Shown here: positions 44,581 to 55,165 of the stretch, piece after piece
Layout of the letters: each line of letters begins with the position of its first letter
Position numbering within the stretch: position 1 is the first letter of the stretch
Assembly: GCA_037893245.1 (NCBI GenBank)
Contig: JBAIAA010000603.1
Location: 1,984,001 to 2,048,000 of the forward strand
DNA from: Crossaster papposus
Taxonomy: Eukaryota; Echinodermata; Asteroidea; Velatida; Solasteridae
Length of the DNA stretch: 64,000 nucleotides
Direction: 5' to 3'
Notes under the pieces: generated by a model
The model's input: only the letters and a program-made list of their open reading frames with translations
Database searches by the model: none
What the model was told of the DNA's origin: nothing
Program-made: the position numbers and the translations under genes

Positions 44581-45690
44581 CTAACCAAAACCAAAAAAGA
44601 AGTTAGAAATCGACTTGGTTATGGCGGACAGTCACACATACACCTACAGAAGTGGGTTCTACGAAGAACAGAAAAAACAGCCTTTAACCCTGCGAGCTGC
44701 GCGAGCCAAATATTTTCGCGCAGCTTCCATGGGGTAAATTTGGAAGGCACCTTGGTTTAGGCGCGGTCTCATAAAAGACCGACTGTGCGGCGCCCCGGGA
44801 AGTCTGGGGGATACCCAGGACCAAAGTTAACAAAAGACCCCTTGACAACCCGGTATAACCCCGTCTGGAACGGTCATTTACATATCAAAGAACATGAATA
44901 TTCCCGTCTTTCCGCGGAGGCGCCGGGCTACTCTCTGCGTCCAGAAGGCTAATTTAAATATGAATGGTTCATCACGGGGCCGACAGTCCGCGAAATACCG
45001 GCCTGCCAAACCACAAGTATTTCGCGGCATTTGGGTCTATAATACTAGAAATGCCGAGACAATCAACGTACGTACGAGTTGAATAAAAACAACTTCTCAG
45101 TGAATTTACGTGTACATAATGAATGCACCACCAAATAAATTGTGCACGTACGTACCTTTACAAGTAATTAGTTCAAATTTGCTGATGATTTAAAGGCGGA
45201 TTCATACATACATACTTCACGAGAATGCAAATGCAAAACAAATTTCATAGTCATGAGACGACATTTTGCTTGAGAAATGTGTTCTACTGTTCTACGCAAA
45301 AACTCGATGAAGGGAAGGGAAGTCCAAATAATAAATACCCCGTTGGGCTTAATTCATGGAAATAACATCAACATAACCACTTTATGTGTGGAACAATCAG
45401 GGGACAACAATACCTAGACAGGGTTTCCCCTTAACTTTTGTTTTCACTAGCCGGCCGGGCCAGTTGTGTTGACTTGTTACTAGCCCGCCAGCATTTTCAT
45501 TGGTCCGCCTGGTTTTTTTTCACCTTTTAAGCTACCGCGGCCGGCTGGCCGCGGCCCTGAACTGCACTCAAAGGCAATGTAAGTGTTAAATATATAGCAT
45601 GGTTTCGTTATTAACTGTGTCTTCTCCATCCCCCCTGTATCTACCCGCATCAAAAATAAACCATCCAATAAAAAAGAAACGTCCAATCTT
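44581..45690. other. Intron, no feature recognised
   Basis: No cysteine-rich exon or repeat family was identified in this stretch. Confidence 0.35.
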
Positions 45691-46335
45691 GTTCTTCCTT
45701 CTAACAATCTCTTCTTTTCATTGGGTGTAATTGTATGCCACAAAGTGACATTTCCCAGCCTATTAAAATTCCAAAGTAATGGTCCGCCACATGTTGGCCC
45801 GCTTGCTACAATAAGTACATTTTGTAGGTCAGCTGTCAATCATTGTCTGAATTTCTTGCCCCTATTGGAATATATTCGGAAAATACTCCCGAATAAGTCT
45901 CCCGTCAGTTTACTTTATTCCTCTTGCACTATAAAGCGTTTATTATGTAAAATTATACCACGGAACCATTATAAATTAAAACATGTAACAAGCTCTCTCA
46001 ATTTCCACGAAATAGATCGTTTTGTTAAATTTAAAAAAAAACGGAAAATAAATTGTATTAAATTTCCCCCTTAAAACTGTTAGAAAAATGTTTAGGAGTT
46101 CAAAATATTAGGTGTTAAGGTTCCGTTTATTCTTTTTCTCTTCCTTTTTAAAAACAATGAAACCAGAAATAAATGTTTATAAACTTGGAATTTATTTTGC
46201 TAGCTTCGTAATTTAATGGTCGGGTGCCTATGTCGATTTTATTAGATATCAAAAAACCAAGAATAAATCGTATTATTATTTACCCCTGAAATCGGTTGAA
46301 GAAAAATGTTTGAAGTTCATTCACCGTCCACAGCG
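45690..46335 (+). repeat. Dispersed repeat R1, copy 1
   Basis: Shares blocks such as gtcagctgtcaatcattgtc, atattcggaaaatactccc, gcgtttattatgtaaaatta and aagaataaatcg with 57.7-58.4 kb, 59.5-60.5 kb and the tandem array at the right edge. The family is unknown and non-coding. It is followed by a poly-C run at about 46390-46410. Confidence 0.65.
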
Positions 46336-46411
46336 GATTTCTTCTATTTGCAAATGCACTTCATCCGAGAAATAAATATATCGAAAGTACCCCCCCCCCC
46401 CCCCCCCCCCT

Positions 46412-48540
46412 CAGTCGCGTCAGGGAATAAAACAAATTTATCAAGAGAAAAAGCAATTTAACAGTGGTTTCCTTGACAACAATGTTGCTATGCAACCATC
46501 ATTGTTTTGGGCGGCCCTAATATTTGGGCCTTTATTAGCATCTTCAGGCCGATAATCTCATTGGTGCTACAATTCCGTCTCCATGACAATTTGCTGTCTT
46601 GCACTTAATTCCCACGGTCATTTACTTGGCGATGGGCCAAGAAGTTTCCCGCGCAAAGCATCGGTTGGAGTTGTGGACGGCTGTTTGCTGTGCAAGTAGT
46701 AGACCTAGTAACATAATTATATAATTGAGAGATAGCTTTCCTACATGTTACAGCATTGTCGCCATGTGTGTTTTTCTAATCATCCTAAAAATAACAATTA
46801 TAAAATCAATATTTATTTCTAAAATTCCTGTAAACATTAATAAACAACGGATGTTCACAATGAATATATATTAGATAAGGCCTAACAGGGTATACTTTCG
46901 GATTGTGCAAATGTGGGGTAAGAATAAAGCAACCGTTGATTATCCGTCCAGAGGCCTGCTACAGTGTCGAAAAACACATCAACATCGGGGAGAATTAATT
47001 TGCTTTTATTTAGCAACTTGGGGAGGAAACTTCTGTTCTGGAAGCTGTGCCACACAAAAATTGTCCGTTAGAATTAGTTGTGCGCTTCCCCTATCTTCAT
47101 TTTTAGAATGCATACATAAACTGTCGTCGTGTTCCCCGAGCTACATACATGTAGCAATATTACCGCTTGAAATATTGCGTGCCAGCCAAGTGCCAGCGGG
47201 GATTTCCCGAGGCCGTTTTTCAAACCCCAACTTCGTCTCCACTGGGGCTTTGTTCATGTAGTTTGCCAATAGTGATGGAGCCCGTACTGGGCCTAGGCTG
47301 GGGATTGGAAAACGACCCGTGTGTTTTTAGTCCCGAGTTGTGCAATGCATGACAGGCGTGGATTGCGTGCGTGGATCCCGGTGAGTATTGAGCTCGCAGC
47401 CGGCCACGCACGCGTGCGGTAGCACCAACAATTTCCCCTGTAATCTTTCCAAAACAAGTCTCGGTAAACGTTACTAGATTTTCGTCATTGACTAACGAAG
47501 AATTTGAATGTTTTGTGCTGAATTAAGATGCAAAATATAAGACCGTTATAGACACGGCAGTTAGTATTTTTATGAGGTGTAGTAAAACAAATGGGCCTAC
47601 AACATGGTTTATTTCTGTAGAATAGTGGGAATTACTGGTCTCTCGGTGTAGGTCAGCTCGAAACTATGTACCAGATCCCAGTTGCAAAAAGTACCCGCAC
47701 AATTTATTACATTTATTTATTAAAGGCACGTTCTAAACCTGGCGTGCAGTCCGCGTGTATCCCGTTCGTATGCATGAGGTCAGTAGTGGGATCATGTTTA
47801 TTCATTTCACCATTGAAGCGATGACAATAGCCTCGCTCATTAAACTTCGTCGCGCTTGAGCGCACACCCCGTCCAGTTCGCGGATTCCCGTTCTCCTTGA
47901 CAACGACGGACCGATCGGGAAGAACGGGGTAAGAACGGGGCAAGAACACAGTCTTTAATGAGACCGCGCCTTACCTATGTTTTGTGCAGTTGTATACATC
48001 TGTGGGTTTTTTTTCCTGTCACTACTGTAGGCCAGCAGTAGGATGACTTATGACACCCCTGGAGAGGCTGGCTGGCTAGACAGTTAGGCGGCGAAACACA
48101 AAGAGCCCATTTTGTGCGCAAGTGAATTGGGCCCATTTTGTGCACAAGTGAATGGGTTTTTCGCTGGGGCCCAGGTTTCTCAAACTACAATGTGTCATTG
48201 AGGAATACAAACATTTGAATGGAATAGGCCGACAACTTCATATGGAAGTTAGAAAAAGAAATGTGCCTTCCGAATCGGCCTCATGGCTGCTTGCAGGGTT
48301 AACCAGTTTTTTCGCCACGATTTTTACATCGACTGGACAGATGGGCAGACGTGACAAAGTATTTAAGCTGTGGCCATATTCCGTCTGATTGAACTTGTGC
48401 TGTAATTTTTTGAAATTGACAGTTTTGGGGTTAATGTTATTGCCAATATTGTCACACTAACTTGTTTGACGTTTTGGGTTCTTACATGCTGAAGAAGAAA
48501 AGAATCAACCTTGTTCTTGTAGTCTGGTTTTCTGACAACA
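46412..48540. other. Long stretch without supported features
   Basis: No exon, domain or repeat family was recognised on either strand. Short open frames near 46905-47261 and 47713-47949 have no family resemblance. Confidence 0.35.
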
Positions 48541-48542
48541 CT

Positions 48543-48745
48543 TAACCAGTTCGCGCCGGGATTATTGTAACATCACCGAGCCGACGCGCTGGTTTATTTT
48601 TAACAAATCACGATCCGAGGCGGGTTCAAGCCGATGGTACCAGGAAGCACACCCACGCATTTCTGGCCTTGCTCGTTGCTAACAGACATTTCCGGCCTTG
48701 CTCGTGAGGGTGTTTATGCGTCACCCGTTTTGAATCTGGGGAAAA
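48543..48745. repeat. TTAA-type MITE, partial
   Basis: Begins ttaaccagttcgcgccggga and carries the internal blocks catcaccgagccgacgcg, ggaagcacacccacgcattt and tgcgtcacccgttttgaatc, as in the complete copies at 51457-51681 and 52408-52641. The right end is missing. A further fragment (ttaaccagttcgcgccggat) lies at 48828-48900. Confidence 0.65.
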
Positions 48746-48803
48746 CTTGTAAGGTCAGAGAATCAGTCAAGCTGGCTTCGGGTGTGTAATCAATTACAAA
48801 GAA

Positions 48804-49810
48804 ATTATGAACAAGTAGAGCAGTGTTTTAACCAGTTCGCGCCGGATGACGTAAATAAACGCAAAGTTTTTCCCAGACTAAAACGGATGACACATAAACA
48901 CGTTTTTGATGTTTGCAAATGTTGTACAGAGTGTATAAAAAAAATATAAAAAAAATAACGGAATACCACACGTAGAATGCATTTAACTAACAAATAATAG
49001 AACTAACATCGATAATAGGCCCCTATAGAAAATAGTTTAGACTGAAATCAAGTCGTCACCGAAATGAGCCAGCGCTGAGCCAATATGCCCGTTCCCTACA
49101 GCTCTGGTTTATTTCGGTGGCGCCTGCACAGACAAAAGTGTCTAAGAACTTGATATTTAGTCTACACTTGCACAGTATCCAAACAAAATTAAAAAACTTG
49201 GTCCTATGGGCCCATGAAACATTCCAAATACCATCTCAGTGACAACATTTGGAGTCTCTACAGCAAAACATTGACCATCATTGAAGTCCGTTTAGTCAGA
49301 GGATAAAAATCATGATTCTAAAGCCTGAAGTTGAAGCTCAAGAACGAATCAAACTCAAAGATTTTGTAAATTACCTTCTGGGCAGACGGAACACTCTGCA
49401 GCGCCCTCATAGTCCACATAGGTGCCGGCCGGGCAATCCTGGGGTTCGGCGCTCTGTTGAGGGCAGTGTTTGCCCTCGGGGCAAATCACCTGGGTGCGTG
49501 TGCTGGACCCAGCGGGGCAATAGTAGCTAGGGTCACAGGGACCTGTCACCTGCGTATTGGCTGCAAAGGGGGCAGAAATATTGATTTGATAATTATTTTT
49601 ACAATCACAACATTTAACCATTTTTTTCGGAATTTAAAACTGTTGACGGATAAACACATTAGGAGCAAGGCCGGAATTATTTGTCGGCGACCAGCTCACA
49701 GCGAGCGAGGCCACAAATATAAAGGTGTGCTACCCACAGGTGCCGGCCTAAACCCGTCGCAGATCGAGGTTCGTAAACAATAATCTTGCACCTGGGGATG
49801 GTCAACTACA
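48804..49810. repeat. 1,007-bp tandem duplication, copy 1 (with exon)
   Basis: Near-identical to 49811-50817 at a constant offset of 1,007 bp. Visible differences are a few single bases (tttttccc/tttcccc near 48866, gatattta/gattttta near 49155, ctgggcag/ctgtgcag near 49379). It holds one cysteine-rich exon with its introns, and its right breakpoint falls inside a MITE. Confidence 0.93.
49375..49560 (-). CDS. Cysteine-rich GCC2/GCC3 exon, duplicate A
   Basis: This 186-nt exon has acceptor TTTGCAG and donor AGAAG|GTAATT, phase 1 at both ends. It codes for NTQVTGPCDPSYYCPAGSST, QVICPEGKHCPQQSAEPQDC and PAGTYVDYEGAAECSVCPEG. It starts like the 52025-52240 exon (xTxVxGPCxPxxYC), showing older exon duplication as well. 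It can be spliced in frame with or without its twin. Confidence 0.83.
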
Positions 49811-50817
49811 TTTATGAACAAGTAGAGCAGTGTTTTAACCAGTTCGCGCCGGATGACGTAAATAAACGCAAAGTTTTCCCCAGACTAAAACGGATGACAC
49901 ATAAACACGTTTTTGATGTTTGCAAATGTTGTACAGAGTGTATAAAAAAAATATAAAAAAAATAACGGAATACCACACGTAGAATGCATTTAACTAACAA
50001 ATAATAGAACTAACATCGATAATAGGCCCCTATAGAAAATAGTTTAGACTGAAATCAAGTCGTCACCGAAATGAGCCAGCGCTGAGCCAATATGCCCGTT
50101 CCCTACAGCTCTGGTTTATTTCGGTGGCGCCTGCACAGACAAAAGTGTCTAAGAACTTGATTTTTAGTCTACACTTGCACAGTATCCAAACAAAATTAAA
50201 AAACTTGGTCCTATGGGCCCATGAAACATTCCAAATACCATCTCAGTGACAACATTTGGAGTCTCTACAGCAAAACATTGACCATCATTGAAGTCCGTTT
50301 AGTCAGAGGATAAAAATCATGATTCTAAAGCCTGAAGTTGAAGCTCAAGAACGAATCAAACTCAAAGATTTTGTAAATTACCTTCTGTGCAGACGGAACA
50401 CTCTGCAGCGCCCTCATAGTCCACATAGGTGCCGGCCGGGCAATCCTGGGGTTCGGCGCTCTGTTGAGGGCAGTGTTTGCCCTCGGGGCAAATCACCTGG
50501 GTGCGTGTGCTGGACCCAGCGGGGCAATAGTAGCTAGGGTCACAGGGACCTGTCACCTGCGTATTGGCTGCAAAGGGGGCAGAAATATTGATTTGATAAT
50601 TATTTTTACAATCACAACATTTAACCATTTTTTTCGGAATTTAAAACTGTTGACGGATAAACACATTAGGAGCAAGGCCGGAATTATTTGTCGGCGACCA
50701 GCTCACAGCGAGCGAGGCCACAAATATAAAGGTGTGCTACCCACAGGTGCCGGCCTAAACCCGTCGCAGATCGAGGTTCGTAAACAATAATCTTGCACCT
50801 GGGGATGGTCAATGTCA
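49811..50817. repeat. 1,007-bp tandem duplication, copy 2
   Basis: Second copy of the segment described for 48804-49810. Its MITE continues past 50817 to a full right end (tgccgcaaactgttt near 50842), whereas copy 1 is cut at ggatggtcaa. This shows where the recombination happened. Confidence 0.93.
50382..50567 (-). CDS. Cysteine-rich GCC2/GCC3 exon, duplicate B
   Basis: Identical to the exon at 49375-49560 except for one base that changes the final CPEG to CTEG. Splice sites and phases (1,1) are conserved, so both copies could be included and would add 62 residues. Upstream partner is the 52025-52240 exon. Confidence 0.82.
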
Positions 50818-50842
50818 AAATTATCCTGCCGCAAACTGTTTA

Positions 50843-51260
50843 ATATTTTAGTAATATGCACATCTGGGTGAATATCTAAATATCTTTGTTTTAAGCAGTC
50901 CCATTAATAATTGTTTGAATTGTCAGGAATGGGTGGATTTGGGGGGCTGTATTTTATAGTAAATATTATTTAACTGACCTGTTTGTAGTTTTACAATAAT
51001 GGATGCCAACAAAAAAAAAGCAAGAAAATTTGCCTTCGTTTTTAACCAGCGTCTTTTTAAACAGAAATAAAAAAAGGTGGTATTTTGTTCTGGTATGTTG
51101 TGTATCCAGTACTGGTTCTGATTTACATGGAATGACTGCATATGTTAGACCATTTCTTAAACTCCCCATTCGATATAGACAAAGTACAGCCGCATTTTGA
51201 TTGAAAATAATGCCTGGTCATATCAAAGCCATTTTGTTTGTGTACACTTTTTCACAGCGC
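50843..51260. other. Intron with a dispersed repeat
   Basis: At about 50935-51010 the sequence is the inverse of the repeat at 24480-24570. No exon was recognised. Confidence 0.45.
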
Positions 51261-51420
51261 ATGTGAACGAGTTTGAACGAGTTTGAACGAGTTTGAACGA
51301 GTTTGAACGAGTTTGAACGAGTTTGAACGAGTTTGAACGAGTTTGAACGAGTTTGAACGAGTTTGAACGAGTTTGAACGAGTTTGAACGAGTTTGAACGA
51401 GTTTGACCGAGTTTGACCGA
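51261..51420. repeat. 10-bp tandem repeat gtttgaacga, about 16 copies
   Basis: Perfect decamers (the last two read gtttgaccga) run in tandem. No promoter or coding role is evident. Confidence 0.95.
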
Positions 51421-51456
51421 GGTTATGGCGGACTACGACTGTAGCAACTGTTGCTA

Positions 51457-51681
51457 TTAACCAGTTCGTGCCAGGATTATTTTAACATCACCGAGCTGAC
51501 GCGCGGGCGAAACTCGATCCGAGGCAGGTTCAGGCCGATAGCACCGGGAAGCACACCCACGCATTTCCGGCCTTGCTCGCTGCTGACAAGCATTTCTGGC
51601 CTTGCTCTTGGCGTTTATGCGTCATCCGTTTCAAATCTGGGAAAAACTTTGCGTTATACGTCATCCGGCACGAACTGGTTG
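51457..51681. repeat. TTAA-type MITE, complete copy
   Basis: Inverted ends attaaccagttcgtgccagg and catccggcacgaactggttg enclose about 190 bp, with TTAA-like flanks. Same family as 52408-52641. Confidence 0.75.
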
Positions 51682-51806
51682 AAGTCACTTGACCAAAAGT
51701 AATCTATTTGGTCAAAGCGCTCTGTTCGATTGACAGGCCGGATCGGTCCACCTGGAATCTGCTCAAGTACCGGGTTCCGATGCACAGCTCTACAACGATC
51801 TTTTTT

Positions 51807-52018
51807 GGAGGGAGGGGAAGGGGGGAGGGAGGGGAAGGGGGGAGGGAGGGGAAGGGAGGGGAAGGGGGGGGAGGGAGGGGAAGGGGGGGGAGGGAGGGGA
51901 AGGGGGGGGAGGGAGGGGAAGGGGGGGGGGAGGGAGGGGAAGGGGGGAGGGGAAGGGGGGGGGAGGGGAAGGGGGGAGGGGAAGGGGGGGGGGGGGGGAG
52001 GGGAAGGGGGGGGGTAAG
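51807..52018. repeat. G-rich gggaggggaaggggg tract
   Basis: About 210 bp of almost pure purine built from ggggaagggg and gggaggg, with runs up to 12 G. It begins one base beyond the donor of the cysteine-rich exon at 52025-52240, so in that gene's RNA it reads as a C/U-rich run right after the 5' splice site. The plus strand could form G-quadruplexes. Confidence 0.93.
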
Positions 52019-52024
52019 ATTTAC

Positions 52025-52240
52025 CAGTTCCTTCACAGTAGAACCCAGGTGTGCAATCCGGGCATTCCGAAGCAACGGCCAGACCAGTGACGTTAGAGAA
52101 TGTTCCACTTGGACACGGGTCGGGGTTAAACGTGGTCCCCTGGCAGAAGTACCCCTCGGGACAAATGGACTGGTCCGGGCGGGTCGAGGACTCGTTGCAG
52201 TAGAATCGAGGCAAGCAGGGCCCGCTGACGTCAGTTTGCG
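52025..52240 (-). CDS. Cysteine-rich GCC2/GCC3 exon, most 5' one found
   Basis: This 216-nt exon has acceptor ATGCAG and donor AACTG|GTAAAT, phase 1 at both ends. It codes for QTDVSGPCLPRFYCNESSTR, PDQSICPEGYFCQGTTFNPD, PCPSGTFSNVTG and CPDCTPGFYCEGTG. PCPSGTFSN..ECPDCTPGFYC is a textbook GCC2/GCC3 module. Earlier exons, with the signal peptide, were not found up to 64 kb. Confidence 0.83.
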
Positions 52241-52407
52241 CTGCATTGCAAAAAAGGATAACGCAGAGAAGGAAAAAATGGTATGATTACTCCAATTCAA
52301 CAAAATCTAAATAACAAGCATTTGTTTGATTTGGTTGTAAAGATTAAAGATAAAAATACAACAAACATCAAAACACAGAACTACCAAATTATTATGAAAT
52401 ACCTTAG

Positions 52408-52641
52408 TTAACCAGTTCGCGCCGGGATTATTTTAACATCACCGAGCCGAGGGGCATGATTAATTTTTAACGAAACTCGATCCGAGGCAGGTTCAGGCCG
52501 GGAAGCACACCAACACATTTCCGGCCTTGCTCGCTGCTGACAGACATTTCCGGCCTTTCTCGTGGCGTGTTTATGCGTCATCCGTTTTGAATCTGGGGAA
52601 AACTTTGCGTTTATATTCGTCATCCGGCGCAAACTGGTTAA
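52408..52641. repeat. TTAA-type MITE, complete copy
   Basis: Starts ttaaccagttcgcgccggga and ends catccggcgcaaactggttaa, so the terminal inverted repeats are about 18 bp and include TTAA. TTAA target use is typical of piggyBac-type elements. No transposase is nearby. Confidence 0.78.
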
Positions 52642-53003
52642 TGTCTCAAGCACATGGTGTGGTCATTTAAACAAAAAGTGTATTGTTTTTGTATCAATTT
52701 CCGACGATGGTCGGCTGACTATCATTGGAAGAAAAAAAAGTGACTTTTTTTTTAATTCAAGGCCGCTAGTCTGGTTTCCTTACCTGACAAATTGTGACTC
52801 AGATGTTAGAGTATTGTTTTCTCGGAAGTAGTATGGAAATGGCCGCTTCTAGACCAGCCCAATTTTTTTCAATAGTCACCCCGCAAAAAAAAAAGACAGT
52901 TTGTCTTCTTTTTTAAAACTTTGATCTCATATCACCGCAATTAAAAACGAGTCTAAAAGTGGCGCCGAAGCGTAAGGAGTAGGTCGATCGAAATAATTTG
53001 TAT
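52642..53003. other. Non-coding flank of the virus-like block
   Basis: Contains A/T homopolymers. No inverted end matching the right side of the virus-like block (57.05 kb) was found. Confidence 0.35.
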
Positions 53004-53612
53004 TTATCGCGAAGCTGTAAGTTTTTCGATAAGAACTTTTTTTTCTTTAGACACCAACTCTTCCACGCGTCTTTTTATCTCGGATTCCATACCGCTCGAA
53101 TCCTTTTTTTCCGACAGCTTGCTGCCGGACCTGATAGCCTCTTTCATATCGTTAAATTGCCTAAATTCCTTTAATATCAAAGCGTACTCTTCGTGGGATA
53201 TATCGCCGTCTGTAATAGCTTGAGAAATAAGATCTCTTACGCTGTTGAATTTAGCCTCGGCCAAGACTCTAATCTCGTCGTGTTTTTTAACTTTACGTCT
53301 AAATCGTTTGCTAAAATATTTTAATACGAACGCGGCACAACCAAAACTCAAGGCTACTCTTTCTAACGCAAAACCAACGGGTGACTTGATGGCACCGCTT
53401 TTAGCCGTGATTCCCAAACCCCCACAAATCACAGCACCCGTCTCGGCTAGCGTTTCCGTAATTAACTTGCCATATTTTTTACACAACGCGCTTCGCTGTT
53501 CTCGTTGCGTCATATCTTTTTGAACTGTTTCGATCTTTTGCAATCTAAACACCCTCGTACTATCATCATCTTCGATGGTACTTTTTAGATCGGGGTAACT
53601 ACTAGTCGTCAT
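53004..53612 (-). CDS. Virus-like block: small protein with hydrophobic segment and coiled coil
   Basis: An intact 202-residue minus-strand frame. It has an N-terminal charged part, a hydrophobic Gly-rich stretch (TGAVICGGLGITAK and FALERVALSFGCAAFVLKYF at about residues 58-100), a basic KRFRRKVKKH cluster and a helical region with NSVRDLISQAITDGDISHEE, then a Glu/Lys-rich tail. I recall similar small proteins with a DGDIS/DxEIS-type motif beside capsid-like genes in cnidarian and other invertebrate genomes, but cannot name a function. ATG 53612 follows the shared AT-rich motif at 53625-53643. Confidence 0.6.
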   Translation of the reverse strand: MTTSSYPDLKSTIEDDDSTRVFRLQKIETVQKDMTQREQRSALCKKYGKLITETLAETGAVICGGLGITAKSGAIKSPVGFALERVALSFGCAAFVLKYFSKRFRRKVKKHDEIRVLAEAKFNSVRDLISQAITDGDISHEEYALILKEFRQFNDMKEAIRSGSKLSEKKDSSGMESEIKRRVEELVSKEKKVLIEKLTASR

Positions 53613-53624
53613 TTTATTAAGACA

Positions 53625-53703
53625 AAACTAAAATATTTCTACTTTAAAAAAGTAACTAAAATATTTCTACGTTAAAAAAAAAACTAAAATATTTCTACGT
53701 TAA
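53625..53703 (-). promoter_or_regulatory. Repeated aactaaaatatttctac motif (3 copies)
   Basis: Three copies of actaaaatatttctac lie just upstream of the 202-residue gene. A fourth (actaaaatatttttacg) sits at 54414-54430, immediately before the start of the paralogous gene at 54402. Position before starts suggests a promoter element of the virus-like block. Confidence 0.45.
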
Positions 53704-54402
53704 AAATTTTCTCTTTATCTCTATTATTGATTATCTGGCCAAGACCATTTTTCAACGAAAACGTGAGGCTGTTTATTTTGCCAGCTACCAACTCTTTCGA
53801 ACACTTGTTATACATGTAGTTGATATAAATTGGATCTTGAGGATTGTTTGAACGAGCAGCATCACCGTGTACGGGTATACTCTCCAACAGGTTAGTTTGT
53901 TTTCCGCCAAAAATAATTTGAATGCATAGACAGTTCTTCGCAATGTAAAAAGACCGCGCTGTAAAGATTTAGGCTAAATTGTCCATAATAATTACTACCA
54001 CCATTGAGCCAACCCCTGGGTAAACCTAAAAGTTTAGATAGATTACTAGATAGTTTTATGCGATTTTGGTCGGGAATGGATATATAAAACAGTTCATCGG
54101 ATAAGGACTCTATAGACATATCGTGAAAATCTTTTATACGATATTCAAAATAATGAAGATTCCACCTATCCGGAGGAATATCAATTTTTTCACGATTGGC
54201 AATTTGAAGAGGCGTCAGATCATCGATATCACCCGTAAAACTCTCCCAAATTATCAACGCTTTTTTTTCGAGGTTATAAAAACCCAAGTCTAAACACAAA
54301 GTTGTTTAACTTCATGCGACGGTCACCCCCGACGTTATCTATAGGTCGCGATAGTTCAAAGGTCTTCTTGTTATCTGTCATGACGAACGTATGAGACTGC
54401 AT
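53684..54402 (-). pseudogene. Virus-like block: putative structural protein A (broken)
   Basis: A minus-strand gene of about 240 codons starting at ATG 54402 and ending before 53684, with frameshifts near 54298 and near 53890. It is clearly paralogous to the gene at 54416-55120: both share an HTxVMT start, a GGDRR segment, a DxGFYN segment, SSNLSKLLGLP, GDAARSNNPQDPIY and a C-terminal LTFSLKN..G..INN. The C-terminal pattern resembles minor capsid/penton-like proteins of Polinton-type elements. That reading is an inference from remembered patterns. Confidence 0.6.
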
Positions 54403-54415
54403 TTTACAAAAGTAA

Positions 54416-55120
54416 CTAAAATATTTTTACGTTTAAAATTATATCTTTACCTCTATTATCGATTATCTCACCAAGACTGTTTTTTAACGAAAACGTGAGG
54501 CTGTTTATTTTATCGGCTACTAACTCTTTCGGAGAATTTGACATAAATTGGATCTTGGGGATTGTTTGAACGAGCTGCATCGCCCGATAAAGGTATATTT
54601 TCCAAAAGATTAGTTTGTTTTCCATTAACAAAATTTGAATGCGTAGACAGTTCTTCACAATGTAAAAAAAACGCGCTGTAAAGATTTAGGTTACATTTTC
54701 CAAAATAATATTCAGTTAAATCACCGCTGCTGTAGATCCAAACCTTGGGTAAGCCCAAAAGTTTAGACAAATTACTCGATGGTTTTATATTCACTAAAGA
54801 CCAGACGTCACCAATGACAAATAAAATAGTTTATCGTTTATCGGAGTAATGGTCATAGGTTTATTATCATCTTTAAACCGATCTTCGAAAGAATAAAGAT
54901 TCCATCGACCGGGCGTGATATCAAGTTTTTTATCTAATGAATGACCAAGAAAACTATATTTATTATACTGTATCATCTCTACTTTTTCTACGTTATAAAA
55001 ACCTACGTCTAAAATGACGCTGCTTAACTTAATGCGACGGTCGCCCCCGTTGTTATCTATGGGTTGAGGTAGCTCAAAAGTCTGCTCTTTTTTGGTCATG
55101 ACGAGAGTGTGCAACTGCAT
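54416..55120 (-). pseudogene. Virus-like block: putative structural protein B (broken)
   Basis: Paralogue of the gene at 53684-54402, starting at ATG 55120, with frameshifts near 54800 and near 54545. The tandem arrangement indicates duplication within the block. It is transcribed away from the capsid-like gene at 55166, and the two starts are only 45 bases apart across an A-rich divergent promoter. Confidence 0.6.
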
Positions 55121-55165
55121 TTTTAAAAAAGGGGAAAAAAAAAAAAAAAAAACGTTACTATAAAA
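55121..55165. promoter_or_regulatory. Divergent promoter region of the virus-like block
   Basis: 45 bases with a long A run separate the divergent genes. Just before ATG 55166 stands cgttactataaaa. The ATPase gene start is preceded by a similar cgtagttataaaagac. A shared (a/c)gtta-tataaaa signal directly before starts would suit a viral-type late promoter. Confidence 0.4.

Noticed and set aside
51704..52017. Open frames coding for Pro-rich or Gly/Glu-rich peptides
   Set aside because: They are low-complexity translations of the G-rich tract.
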